A DNA stretch of 64,000 bases from Bacteroides bouchesdurhonensis (GTDB taxonomy: Bacteria; Bacteroidota; Bacteroidia; Bacteroidales; Bacteroidaceae). The notes under the pieces are model-generated. The model was not told the origin of the DNA. It did not search any database and saw nothing but the letters and a program-made list of their open reading frames with translations. Positions 18,738 through 27,739 of the stretch are shown here, one piece after another; position 1 is the stretch's first letter, and the number at the start of each line of letters is the position of its first letter. The stretch is taken from the NCBI RefSeq assembly GCF_900155865.1, contig NZ_LT707006.1, positions 3,140,577-3,204,576 on the forward strand, read 5' to 3'. The translations under genes and the position numbers were made by a program.

Positions 18738-20294
18738 TTATTTGTTTAATCCCTCCGGTCCCTTCTTAATAGCCCGCAACATTATTCCGATACCGGCTAT
18801 CAGCATGACTGTAAATAAAAGTAAGAAAATAAAGAATGTAATCTGTACGGAACTTACATCCAATTTTGAAATAGCGACCGTTGTAGGAAGTAAGTCGCGA
18901 ATAGCCCATGGCTGACGACCACATTCGGCTACTACCCAACCTGCTTGTCCGGCAATATATCCCAAAGGAATAGTCAATAAGGCAATCCAATGTATCCAAC
19001 GCATTTTACTCAGGTCTTTCTTATATGCAAGGTAAAGCACAACAATAAAGAACAGGATAAAATAACCACCCAATATTACCATCACGCGAAAAGCATAGAA
19101 ATTCAAAGGTACGTTAGGAACCAGCTCATTTACATCTTTAATATATCCGTAACCAAAATAAGGCATATTCTCTTTCAATACTGCATGTGCAACTTCTGCA
19201 TCCTTTTCATTCCCAGCCTTCTTTGCAGCTTTAAATGCTTTCAATGCACCAATAGCTGTTTTTCCACGATCAATCTTCTCCTGTGCCGAAAGCGCAGTTG
19301 AACCATCCTTTAACTGATAACCTCCTTCAATGATATTTGTAATTCCGGGAACGTATGCATTCGCATCCCGTTCAGCCAAAAATGAAAGGAAGCTTGGAAT
19401 TTCTATTCGGAATAGGAAAGGTTCTTTCCCATCATCATATGTTTTCTTCTCAGGATTTAATGCTCCAATAGCTACCAAACCGACATTATTACCTCCTTCA
19501 TACAAACCTTCTACAGCGGCCAACTTCATTGGTTGGGTCTGCGCTATTTGATATCCGGAACCATCACCTGTCCATGCAGAAAGCAAGGAAGCTACTAATC
19601 CAAAGATTGCACCAATCTTAATACTGGCAAGTGCAAATTCACGATTGCGTTTCTTAAGTAAATACCAACAACCGATACCCACTACAAAAACTCCACCCAG
19701 TACCCAACCGGATAACACTGTATGAAAGAACTTATTGACAGCCACTGGAGAAGTTGCTACAGCCCAAAAATCAACCATCTCATTACGGGAAGTCTCCGGA
19801 TTAAATTCCATCCCCACCGGATGTTGCATCCAAGCATTAGCAACAAGAATCCACCAAGCAGAAATAGTAGCACCTAAGCCAGTCAGCCAAGTAGAAGCTA
19901 AATGAAAACGTTTGCTAACCTTCTCCCATCCGAAAAACATAACAGCAATAAAGGTGGCTTCCATAAAGAATGCCAGAATACCTTCAATAGCAAGTGGTGC
20001 ACCAAAAATATCCCCTACAAACCATGAATAATTACTCCAATTCGTACCAAACTCGAATTCCAGAATTAATCCGGTTGCCACACCAATAGCAAAGTTAATG
20101 CCAAACAGTTTCATCCAGAACTGGGCAGTACGTTTCCAAAACTCATTACCTGTCTTATAATACAACGTCTCCATTATTCCCATCACCACTGCTAGTCCAA
20201 GGGTGAGTGGAACGAAAATCCAATGGTACATAGCTGTCATTGCAAACTGGGCTCTCGACCAATCGATCAGCGAGGTGTCAATACTTTCAATCAT
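18738..20294 (-). CDS. cydA: Cytochrome bd quinol oxidase subunit I
   Basis: This 518-aa subunit carries the hemes. The N-terminal SRAQFAMTAMYHWIFVPLT segment holds the His ligand of the heme b595/d region. A Q-loop with QPMKLAAVEGLYEG (quinol site) lies near 250, and the GRQPW signature appears in VVAECGRQPWAI near 445. The length equals the long-Q-loop type seen in Bacteroides. It sits between DUF4492 and cydB, all on -. Respiratory O2 scavenging is the expected role. Confidence 0.95.
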   Translation of the reverse strand: MIESIDTSLIDWSRAQFAMTAMYHWIFVPLTLGLAVVMGIMETLYYKTGNEFWKRTAQFWMKLFGINFAIGVATGLILEFEFGTNWSNYSWFVGDIFGAPLAIEGILAFFMEATFIAVMFFGWEKVSKRFHLASTWLTGLGATISAWWILVANAWMQHPVGMEFNPETSRNEMVDFWAVATSPVAVNKFFHTVLSGWVLGGVFVVGIGCWYLLKKRNREFALASIKIGAIFGLVASLLSAWTGDGSGYQIAQTQPMKLAAVEGLYEGGNNVGLVAIGALNPEKKTYDDGKEPFLFRIEIPSFLSFLAERDANAYVPGITNIIEGGYQLKDGSTALSAQEKIDRGKTAIGALKAFKAAKKAGNEKDAEVAHAVLKENMPYFGYGYIKDVNELVPNVPLNFYAFRVMVILGGYFILFFIVVLYLAYKKDLSKMRWIHWIALLTIPLGYIAGQAGWVVAECGRQPWAIRDLLPTTVAISKLDVSSVQITFFIFLLLFTVMLIAGIGIMLRAIKKGPEGLNK

Positions 20295-20314
20295 AATCTT
20301 ATCGGATTTTAAGT

Positions 20315-20551
20315 TTAATAATCAGTAGTTTTCTCTGGGAGTGCACGTTGAATTAATTCATTTCCCACATAATCAGCTTTATCTGCATCCGTAGGATAAT
20401 CGCCGAGAAAATCAGAGAAAAAGAAGAATTTAAGTATAAAGAACATAACAAATAGTTTCACCAGAATAATAAGCCAAAGTGTACGACCTAAGGTCATACT
20501 ACGGAAACCATCAAGATAAAAGTTCCAGACTCCAAGTAGTGCATTCTTCAT
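20315..20551 (-). CDS. DUF4492 protein, cytochrome bd-associated
   Basis: This small 78-aa protein has one strong membrane segment (about 27-46) and the DUF4492 pattern (FYLDGFRSMTLGRTLWLIILVKLF). The family is found just upstream of cydA in Bacteroidetes, as here (20 bp spacing). A role as a small accessory or assembly subunit of the bd oxidase is inferred from this position; no function is proven. It is the first gene of the operon. Confidence 0.87.
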   Translation of the reverse strand: MKNALLGVWNFYLDGFRSMTLGRTLWLIILVKLFVMFFILKFFFFSDFLGDYPTDADKADYVGNELIQRALPEKTTDY

Positions 20552-20580
20552 AATCGGATACTTAGGATTTGTAATTAGTA

Positions 20581-20610
20581 CAAATATACAATTTTTATAA
20601 TTAAAACAAA
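20581..20610 (-). promoter_or_regulatory. Promoter of the DUF4492-cydA-cydB operon
   Basis: On - : TTTG (20607-20610), 18 nt, TATATTTG (20581-20588), 29 nt upstream of the DUF4492 ATG. Confidence 0.7.
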
Positions 20611-20716
20611 CAAGTAGGCTAAAATGTTGAGTGATTTATACACTTTTTCCTATAATACCTTCCTATCGACACAAAAAAATCATTTAACGGGGAAATATCG
20701 ACATTTGTCTATCGTT

Positions 20717-20748
20717 TTTGCACCTAATATTAGATGTACGTACCTTCG
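20717..20748 (+). promoter_or_regulatory. Promoter of the TolC-MacAB cluster
   Basis: TTTG (20717-20720), 20 nt, TACCTTCG (20741-20748, one mismatch to TAnnTTTG). The predicted start is near 20755, 21 nt before the ATG. Confidence 0.55.
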
Positions 20749-20775
20749 CATCAGTAAAATCAATAGCAACAAAAT

Positions 20776-22167
20776 ATGATAAACGTAAAAAGATTGGCAG
20801 TGATAGCAGTTCTGGGAACGGGTATACTGACAGGCATATCCGCCCAGAATTCTTCTGTGCAAACTGATACCCAAAACGAAGTGGCAACCCCAGCTCAATG
20901 GGATTTGCAATCGTGTATCGATTATGCTTTGCAGCAGAATATTACTATTCGTAAGAATCGGGTTAATGCGGAAAGTACGCAGATTGATGTCAAGACAGCA
21001 AAAGCTGCTCTGTTTCCCAGCTTGTCGTTTTCTACTGGTCAAAATATGGTAAATCGTCCATATCAGGAATCAAGTAACACTGTTAGTGGAAGCGAGATCA
21101 TCAGAAGTACAAGCAAAACCAGCTATAATGGTAACTATGGTTTGAACGCTTCTTGGACTATTTACAATGGCAACAAACGACTTAATACCATTAAACAGGA
21201 AAAACTGAATAATCAGGTAGCCGGACTTGAAGTAGCGACTTCGGAAAACAGTATTCAGGAATCTATTGCACAGACTTATATACAAATTCTTTATGCAGCA
21301 GAGTCTGTGAAAGTAAATGAAAATACATTGCAAGTCTCTATTGCACAACGCGACCGCGGACAAGAACTTTTAAATGCAGGAAGTATTGCTAAAAGTGATT
21401 TTGCTCAATTGGAAGCACAAGTAAGCACAGATCGTTATCAACTCGTTACAGCGCAAGCCACTTTACAGGACTACAAATTACAACTAAAACAATTGCTCGA
21501 ACTAGATGGGGAGAATGAAATGAATATCTATCTTCCCTCCTTGTCCGACAACAGCGTGCTTTCTCCGCTACCGACTAAAAAAGATGTTTATGCCAACGCT
21601 CTCGCAATCCGCCCGGAAATTGAAGCAAGTAAACTGAATGTAGAAGCATCTGAATTGGGTATCGATATTGCTAAAGCAGGTTACCTCCCTAGCGTTAGTC
21701 TTAGTGCAGGAATTGGAACGAATCATACAAGTGGTAGTGACTTCACTTTTGGTGAACAGATGAAAAACGGATGGAATAATTCGATCGGATTATCCGTTAG
21801 TGTACCTATCTTTAATAATCGCCAGACAAAGAGTGCTGTACAAAAAGCCGTATTGCAACGTGAAACAAGTATGCTATCTTTACTTGACGAGCAAAAGGCT
21901 CTCTATAAAACGATCGAAGGTCTCTGGCTAGATGCCAATAGTGCACAACAACGTTATATAGCAGCTAATGAGAAACTAAAAAGTACTCAGATCAGCTACG
22001 ATTTAATTAGTGAACAATTCGATATGGGTATGAAAAATACCGTCGAGCTCCTCACAGAAAAGAATAATTTGTTGCAAGCACAACAAGAGCAACTTCAGGC
22101 TAAATATATGGCAATATTAAATGCACAATTGCTGAAGTTCTATCAGGGAGATAAATTAGCATTATAA
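20776..22167 (+). CDS. TolC-family outer membrane efflux protein
   Basis: This 463-aa protein has a signal peptide (about 1-23) and two OEP (outer membrane efflux protein) repeats. The first begins at WDLQSCIDYALQQNITIRKN (about 42-61), and each repeat has long coiled-coil helices. It forms the outer-membrane/periplasmic channel of a tripartite exporter. It is followed at 23 bp by a MacA-like adaptor and then the MacB-type ATPase and permease, so the set forms a complete ABC-type tripartite pump. Confidence 0.93.
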   Translation: MINVKRLAVIAVLGTGILTGISAQNSSVQTDTQNEVATPAQWDLQSCIDYALQQNITIRKNRVNAESTQIDVKTAKAALFPSLSFSTGQNMVNRPYQESSNTVSGSEIIRSTSKTSYNGNYGLNASWTIYNGNKRLNTIKQEKLNNQVAGLEVATSENSIQESIAQTYIQILYAAESVKVNENTLQVSIAQRDRGQELLNAGSIAKSDFAQLEAQVSTDRYQLVTAQATLQDYKLQLKQLLELDGENEMNIYLPSLSDNSVLSPLPTKKDVYANALAIRPEIEASKLNVEASELGIDIAKAGYLPSVSLSAGIGTNHTSGSDFTFGEQMKNGWNNSIGLSVSVPIFNNRQTKSAVQKAVLQRETSMLSLLDEQKALYKTIEGLWLDANSAQQRYIAANEKLKSTQISYDLISEQFDMGMKNTVELLTEKNNLLQAQQEQLQAKYMAILNAQLLKFYQGDKLAL

Positions 22168-22190
22168 ATAAGTAAAAACATAGAAAAAGA

Positions 22191-23414
22191 ATGAAAACAA
22201 AAAAGATTATCCTAATCGCTGTGGCAGTCGTCGTGGTAGTGGGTGGAGGAATCTGGTTCTTTACTGGTTCTCCTGCTAAACACAAAGTCACTTATGCAAC
22301 TGCTAATGTCAGCAAAGGCGACATCTCCAATTCAGTGACTGCTACAGGCACCATTGAACCGGTGACAGAAGTAGAAGTCGGTACGCAAGTATCTGGTATC
22401 ATCGATAAAATTTATGTAGATTATAATTCAGTAGTAACCAAGGGACAGTTAATTGCAGAAATGGACCGTATTACTTTGCAAAGTGAACTTGCCTCTCAAA
22501 AAGCTACTTATGATGGTGCAAAAGCTGAATATGAATATCAACAGAAAAATTATGAACGTAGCAAGGGATTGCACGATAAATCATTAATTAGTGATACTGA
22601 CTTTGAACAAGCGTTATACAATTTTCAAAAAGCTAAAAGTTCTTATGATAGTAGCAAAGCTTCATTAGCAAAAGCTGAACGTAATTTGTCCTATGCAACC
22701 ATTACTTCACCAATTGATGGCGTAGTTATTAGCCGTGACGTAGAAGAAGGACAAACGGTAGCTTCCGGATTTGAAACTCCCACCCTCTTTACCATTGCAG
22801 CCGATTTGACACAGATGCAAGTTGTGGCTGACATTGACGAAGCTGACATAGGTGGTATTGAAGAAGGTCAGCGCGCCAGCTTTACTGTAGATGCTTATCC
22901 GAATGATACGTTTAACGGAGTAGTAACACAGATACGTTTAGGTGATGCAAGCAGTTCTAGCAGCAACACTAGTTCTAGCAGCAGCACTGTCGTTACCTAT
23001 GAAGTAGTAATTTCGGCTCCTAATCCTGATTTGAAATTGAAACCTCGTTTGACAGCCAATGTTACCATCTATATTCTAGATAAGAAAGATGTATTATCTG
23101 TTCCAAACAGAGCTTTACGTTTCACTCCGGAAGAACCGCTAATTGGCAAGAATGATATCGTAAATGACTGTGAAGGCGAACATAAATTATGGACTCGTGA
23201 AGGAAACACCTTTACTGCCCATCCAGTAGAAATAGGAATCAGTAATGGAATCTCAACAGAGATCATCAGTGGAATTGCTGAAGGTACTAATGTTGTGACA
23301 GAAGCTACTATCGGTGCTATGCCTGGAGAAGCCGTTACAGCTGAAACCGATCAGGAAAATACTGAGAAAAGTCCTTTCATGCCTAGCCATCCGGGAAGTA
23401 AGAAGAAAAAGTAA
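22191..23414 (+). CDS. macA: Periplasmic adaptor (MacA-like, HlyD/RND membrane-fusion family)
   Basis: This 407-aa protein starts with an inner-membrane anchor (about 5-25). It has a biotinyl-lipoyl-like domain (about 55-90 and 165-205), a coiled-coil hairpin (about 95-160), a beta-barrel, and a membrane-proximal domain with a Ser-rich insert near residues 255-270 (SSSSSNTSSSSST). The adaptor links the MacB-type transporter to TolC. The 147-bp gap to the ATPase gene holds no gene, only an A/T-rich stretch and a GGTTGGGGCGAGG segment near 23541. Confidence 0.92.
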   Translation: MKTKKIILIAVAVVVVVGGGIWFFTGSPAKHKVTYATANVSKGDISNSVTATGTIEPVTEVEVGTQVSGIIDKIYVDYNSVVTKGQLIAEMDRITLQSELASQKATYDGAKAEYEYQQKNYERSKGLHDKSLISDTDFEQALYNFQKAKSSYDSSKASLAKAERNLSYATITSPIDGVVISRDVEEGQTVASGFETPTLFTIAADLTQMQVVADIDEADIGGIEEGQRASFTVDAYPNDTFNGVVTQIRLGDASSSSSNTSSSSSTVVTYEVVISAPNPDLKLKPRLTANVTIYILDKKDVLSVPNRALRFTPEEPLIGKNDIVNDCEGEHKLWTREGNTFTAHPVEIGISNGISTEIISGIAEGTNVVTEATIGAMPGEAVTAETDQENTEKSPFMPSHPGSKKKK

Positions 23415-23560
23415 AAAGAAACTTTTCCTCAGCTCTCTATTAAAAATTAAAGAACTGGAGATCGGATTCGACTATATACAGAGTATTTAGAGACTAATTA
23501 TTAATCAAAAAAAGTACCCCCTATTCCTTTTCCTTTAGAAAGGGTTGGGGCGAGGCTAAT

Positions 23561-24304
23561 ATGAAAAAAGTAATCGAACTTCAAAATATCAAACGAGACT
23601 TTCAGGTAGGAGAAGAAACTGTCCATGCGTTACGAGGCGTTTCGTTCACTATTTGTGAAGGTGAATTTGTCACTATCATGGGGACTTCCGGTTCTGGTAA
23701 ATCTACATTGCTCAATACATTGGGTTGCCTAGATACTCCTAGTAACGGAGAATATTTGCTCGATGGAATCTCTGTCCGTACAATGAGTAAGCCTCAACGT
23801 GCTGTGCTGAGAAACCGTAAAATCGGTTTTGTATTCCAAAGTTATAACCTGTTGCCTAAAACAACAGCTGTAGAAAATGTAGAGTTGCCACTCATGTATA
23901 ACTCTTCAATCAGTGCAACAGAACGTCGGCAGCGTGCAATCGAAGCTTTACAGGCTGTAGGGCTGGGTGATCGATTGGAACATAAATCCAATCAAATGTC
24001 CGGTGGGCAGATGCAACGTGTAGCCATTGCACGTGCTTTGGTAAACAATCCTGCAGTTATCCTTGCCGATGAAGCCACAGGTAACCTCGATACACGTACC
24101 TCATTTGAGATACTTGTATTGTTCCAAAAACTTCATGCGGAAGGACGTACTATCATATTCGTAACGCACAATCCCGAAATTGCGCAATATAGTAGCCGGA
24201 ATATTCGTTTACGTGATGGTCATATCACAGAAGATACTATTAATTCGCATATTCTATCTGCTACTGAGGCTTTAGCTGCATTGCCGAAAAATGAGGAAGA
24301 TTAA
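23561..24304 (+). CDS. ABC transporter ATP-binding protein (MacB/LolD-type)
   Basis: The 247-aa nucleotide-binding domain has Walker [10 protein letters not shown] (about 41-49), a Q-loop in [14 protein letters not shown], the signature [14 protein letters not shown] (about 146-159), Walker [11 protein letters not shown] (about 166-175) and an H-loop in IIFVTHN. This is the type VII (MacB/LolCDE/FtsE-like) class. The ATPase and permease are separate polypeptides here, whereas E. coli MacB is a fusion. It energises the adjacent permease. Confidence 0.94.
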   Translation: MKKVIELQNIKRDFQVGEETVHALRGVSFTICEGEFVTIMGTSGSGKSTLLNTLGCLDTPSNGEYLLDGISVRTMSKPQRAVLRNRKIGFVFQSYNLLPKTTAVENVELPLMYNSSISATERRQRAIEALQAVGLGDRLEHKSNQMSGGQMQRVAIARALVNNPAVILADEATGNLDTRTSFEILVLFQKLHAEGRTIIFVTHNPEIAQYSSRNIRLRDGHITEDTINSHILSATEALAALPKNEED

Positions 24305-24316
24305 ATGATTTAAATT

Positions 24317-25537
24317 ATGAATGGAACCAATTTATTTAAGATAGCTCTCCGGGCCTTAGCTAATAATAAGCTTCGTGCTTTTCTTACTATGCTAGGTATC
24401 ATTATTGGCGTCGCTTCGGTTATCACGATGCTTGCCATCGGGCAAGGATCCAAAAGAAGTATCCAGAAGCAAATTTCTGAAATGGGCTCGAACATGATTA
24501 TGATTCATCCGGGAGCCGACCGACGCGGAGGTGTTCGTCAAGACCCATCAGCGATGCAAACATTGAAACTTACTGATTACGAAGCTTTGCGTGATGAAAC
24601 GAATTACCTGGCTGCCATCAGTCCGAATGTCTCTTCATCGGGACAACTCATTGCCGGTAATAACAATTACCCTTCTTCTGTTAGTGGTGTCGGATTAGAA
24701 TATCTCGAGATCCGTCAATTAAGCGTTGAGAATGGGGACATGTTTACGGAAGCCGATATACAAGGCTCTGCCAAAGTATGTGTTATTGGTAAAACAATTG
24801 TGGATAATCTTTTCCCGGGTGGTAATGATCCTATCGGAAAAATTATCCGTTTTAACAAAATACCATTCCGAGTTGTAGGAGTACTCAAAGCTAAAGGATA
24901 CAACTCTATGGGACAAGATCAGGATAATATTGTGCTGGCTCCTTATACCACAGTAATGAAACGTCTGTTAGCAGTTACTTATTTGCAAGGTATCTATGCC
25001 TCTGCTCTCACAGAAGATATGACGGATTATGCTACTAACGAAATTAGTGAGATTCTTCGCCGTAACCATAAACTTAAAGCTTCGGATGAAGATGACTTCA
25101 CAATCCGTACACAACAAGAATTAAGTACAATGCTAAATTCTACAACAGATTTAATGACGACTTTACTTGCTTGTATTGCCGGAATTTCCCTTGTGGTTGG
25201 TGGTATCGGAATTATGAATATCATGTATGTTTCTGTGACTGAACGTACTCGTGAAATTGGTTTACGTATGTCTGTCGGTGCACGTGGAGTTGATATTCTC
25301 AGTCAATTCCTTATCGAAGCTATTATGATCAGTATCACTGGTGGTATTATTGGAGTGGTAATTGGTTGTGGGGCAAGCTGGGTTGTTAAGAGTGTGGCAC
25401 ATTGGCCTATCTTTATACAACCATGGAGTGTCTTCCTTTCTTTCGCTGTTTGTACTGTTACGGGAGTCTTCTTCGGATGGTATCCTGCAAAAAAAGCTGC
25501 AGATTTAGATCCAATTGAAGCAATCAGATACGAATAA
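24317..25537 (+). CDS. MacB-type ABC permease
   Basis: The 406-aa protein has one N-terminal helix (about 18-42), a large periplasmic MacB-PCD domain (about 50-240) and three C-terminal helices (about 285-310, 330-360 and 370-390). This is the four-helix mechanotransmission fold. Characteristic stretches are LRAFLTMLGIIIGVASVI and TERTREIGLRMSVGAR. Substrates of such pumps include macrolides, peptides, heme precursors and lipoproteins, and the one here is unknown. It starts 12 bp after the ATPase stop. Confidence 0.94.
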   Translation: MNGTNLFKIALRALANNKLRAFLTMLGIIIGVASVITMLAIGQGSKRSIQKQISEMGSNMIMIHPGADRRGGVRQDPSAMQTLKLTDYEALRDETNYLAAISPNVSSSGQLIAGNNNYPSSVSGVGLEYLEIRQLSVENGDMFTEADIQGSAKVCVIGKTIVDNLFPGGNDPIGKIIRFNKIPFRVVGVLKAKGYNSMGQDQDNIVLAPYTTVMKRLLAVTYLQGIYASALTEDMTDYATNEISEILRRNHKLKASDEDDFTIRTQQELSTMLNSTTDLMTTLLACIAGISLVVGGIGIMNIMYVSVTERTREIGLRMSVGARGVDILSQFLIEAIMISITGGIIGVVIGCGASWVVKSVAHWPIFIQPWSVFLSFAVCTVTGVFFGWYPAKKAADLDPIEAIRYE

Positions 25538-25555
25538 AAAACTATCTTTGTCTTT

Positions 25556-26617
25556 ATGAAACAAACCTTTACATCCGCACGTCGTCCCCTGGAAATACTG
25601 ATACATATTATCAGCTGGGGGATTATGTTCGGATTTCCATTCTTTTTCGTTGAGCGGGGAAATGGAAATATAAATTGGATGGCCTATATACGGCATGCTG
25701 CTGTCCCACTCTCTTTTATGATTGTGTTTTATATTAACTATTTCCTTTTGGTTCCAAAATATCTTTTCCAAAACCAGACTAAGAGATATATTACATATAA
25801 TATTCTCCTGCTCTGTGCCATTGGAGTATTATTGCATTTCTGGCAAAGTTTAACATTCGATCCATCATTAGCTCCCAAACCTAAACGACCGAATATGCCT
25901 CCGGGTTGGTTATTTTTCGTTAGAGACATGTTGAGTCTGGTTTTTACAATTGGCCTGAGTGCTGCGATTCGTATGAGTGCACGCTGGAGTAAAGCTGAAG
26001 CCGCTCGTAAGGAAGCGGAACGTAGTCGCGCAGAAGCGGAACTGAAAAATCTACGTAATCAATTAAATCCTCACTTCTTGTTGAATACCTTGAACAACAT
26101 ATATGCTTTAATCGCATTTAATACAGATAAGGCACAACAAGCTGTACAGGAGTTAAGTAAATTGCTTCGATATGTTTTATACGATAATCAGCAGACTTAT
26201 GTTCCACTATGTAAGGAGGTGGATTTCATACGCAACTATATCGAACTGATGCGTATCCGGTTGTCATCTAATGTACAAATGACAACTCAATTCAATATTC
26301 AGCCGGACAGTCAGACACCTATTGCCCCACTCATTTTCATATCTCTGATCGAAAATGCGTTCAAACATGGTATATCTCCTACCGAACCTAGCTTTATCAA
26401 TATCTGCCTTGCTGAAAACGATAAAGAAGTAATATGTAATATCCGGAATAGTAATCATCCTAAAAACATGATGGATAAAAGTGGTTCCGGCGTGGGCTTA
26501 GAACAGGTAAGCCGACGTCTGGAGATACTTTATCCCGGAGCTTACACTTGGTCAAAAGAGATCTCTGAAGACGGTAAGGTATATGAATCAAAATTAAGGT
26601 TAAGTATTAAGTATTAA
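25556..26617 (+). CDS. LytS/YehU-type sensor histidine kinase
   Basis: The 353-aa protein has four N-terminal hydrophobic segments (about 12-30, 45-65, 78-95 and 120-140), a short coiled coil rich in EAERSRAEAE, the His_kinase family phospho-acceptor region with LNPHFLLNTLNNIYA (about 172-186), and a C-terminal HATPase with ENAFKHG and GSGVGLEQV motifs. This is the LytS/YehU class that pairs with LytTR regulators. It starts 18 bp after the MacB-type permease, so it may sense the pump substrate or envelope stress. Confidence 0.93.
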   Translation: MKQTFTSARRPLEILIHIISWGIMFGFPFFFVERGNGNINWMAYIRHAAVPLSFMIVFYINYFLLVPKYLFQNQTKRYITYNILLLCAIGVLLHFWQSLTFDPSLAPKPKRPNMPPGWLFFVRDMLSLVFTIGLSAAIRMSARWSKAEAARKEAERSRAEAELKNLRNQLNPHFLLNTLNNIYALIAFNTDKAQQAVQELSKLLRYVLYDNQQTYVPLCKEVDFIRNYIELMRIRLSSNVQMTTQFNIQPDSQTPIAPLIFISLIENAFKHGISPTEPSFINICLAENDKEVICNIRNSNHPKNMMDKSGSGVGLEQVSRRLEILYPGAYTWSKEISEDGKVYESKLRLSIKY

Positions 26618-26630
26618 ATATCAAAGTATT

Positions 26631-27329
26631 ATGGTGTTACGTTGTGCTATCGTTGATGATGAGCCTTTAGCGCTCGGCCTACTGGAAAGTTATGTAAACA
26701 AGACTCCATTTCTACAACTTATTGGGCAGTATTCTAGTGCAGTGCAAGCTATGAAAGAGTTGCCGGATCAAGAAGTAGATCTTCTTTTTCTGGATATCCA
26801 AATGCCGGAACTAAATGGATTGGAATTCTCTAAAATGGTTGATGCACGCACCCGTATTGTATTTACAACTGCTTTTGGACAATATGCCATTGATGGTTAC
26901 CGTGTTAATGCACTCGACTATTTACTAAAACCTATTTCGTATGTTGATTTCTTACAAGCAGCCAACAAAGCACTCCAATGGTTTGAATTGACACAGAAAC
27001 CGGAAGAAAAAGATAGTATCTTTGTAAAAAGCGATTATAAACTTGTACAAATAGATTTAAAGAAAATACTATATATCGAAGGCTTAAAAGATTACATTAA
27101 AATATATACGGAAGATGTCCCCAAACCAATATTGTCATTAATGAGTATGAAAGCAATGGAAGAGCTTTTACCTTCTAGTCGCTTCATACGCGTTCACCGT
27201 TCATATATTGTCCAAAAGGATAAAATCAGGATAATTGATCGTGGACGGATTGTTTTCGATAAGACCTATATCCCCATCAGTGATAGCTATAAACAAGCCT
27301 TTCAAGTTTTTCTTGATGAAAGAAGCTAA
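26631..27329 (+). CDS. LytTR-family response regulator
   Basis: The 232-aa protein has a receiver domain (about 1-120; phospho-acceptor Asp in LLFLDIQMPELNG, Thr in FTTAFGQYA, Lys in DYLLKPIS) and a C-terminal LytTR DNA-binding domain (about 135-230) with FIRVHRSYIVQ and LYIEGLKDYIKIYT. It is 13 bp downstream of the kinase, forming a two-component pair that probably regulates the export genes ahead of it. This is the last host gene before the prophage. Confidence 0.94.
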   Translation: MVLRCAIVDDEPLALGLLESYVNKTPFLQLIGQYSSAVQAMKELPDQEVDLLFLDIQMPELNGLEFSKMVDARTRIVFTTAFGQYAIDGYRVNALDYLLKPISYVDFLQAANKALQWFELTQKPEEKDSIFVKSDYKLVQIDLKKILYIEGLKDYIKIYTEDVPKPILSLMSMKAMEELLPSSRFIRVHRSYIVQKDKIRIIDRGRIVFDKTYIPISDSYKQAFQVFLDERS

Positions 27330-27379
27330 AGCTAATGTTTGCATATTTATCGGCAAAAATAGAATTTTGTCGATTATGC

Positions 27380-27410
27380 TTTGGTAGACCGGGTTTTATC
27401 TATATCTTTG
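27380..27410 (+). promoter_or_regulatory. Consensus promoter of the junction small RNA
   Basis: TTTG (27380-27383), exactly 19 nt, TATCTTTG (27403-27410). This is among the best matches to the Bacteroides consensus in the window. Confidence 0.8.
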
Positions 27411-27416
27411 CATTGA

Positions 27417-27522
27417 ACAGAAAGGGATTGTGAAATTCCAAGAATAGAATAGTTTAGTTAAGTCTAGTTTAGTTTTTGTGTTGATCGGAAGCCTGCAAGC
27501 GAGCATGAGCTTCCGATTTTTA
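27417..27522 (+). ncRNA. Small RNA candidate at the chromosome-prophage junction
   Basis: A consensus promoter predicts a start near 27417. About 70 nt later a hairpin ATCGGAAGC (27484-27492) / GCTTCCGAT (27509-27517) is followed by TTTTATTTTATT, a clear intrinsic terminator. No convincing ORF lies between. The transcript would be about 105 nt, with an A/U-rich middle containing repeated TAGTTTAG. It could be a host sRNA used as an integration site, or the leader of a gene displaced by the phage. It resembles no RNA family I recognise. Confidence 0.6.
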
Positions 27523-27602
27523 TTTTATTGATATACAGAATATTAAAAGCACAATCGAACTATTTTTCCTATCAATTAGTAGTCTATAATAGAGAGCAAA
27601 AA

Positions 27603-27708
27603 CGTCACTTTTGACGCTATAAAATGGTCGGATTATGGTCGGAAAATTCCCGGATTAGAATCTGATTATAAGTAAATTACAATAGGATGTTAAAAAAATA
27701 ATGGTCGA
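27603..27708 (+). promoter_or_regulatory. Integrase upstream repeats: possible arm-type sites
   Basis: ATGGTCGG occurs at 27624-27631 and again 11 bp later (27635-27642), and ATGGTCGA occurs at 27701-27708. A small hairpin CGTCA/TGACG is at 27603-27616. Direct repeats one helical turn apart next to an integrase fit arm-binding or repressor sites. The rest of 27523-27739 shows nothing else. Confidence 0.4.
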
Positions 27709-27739
27709 AAACGCCATTTTTACCCTAAAAACACAAATT

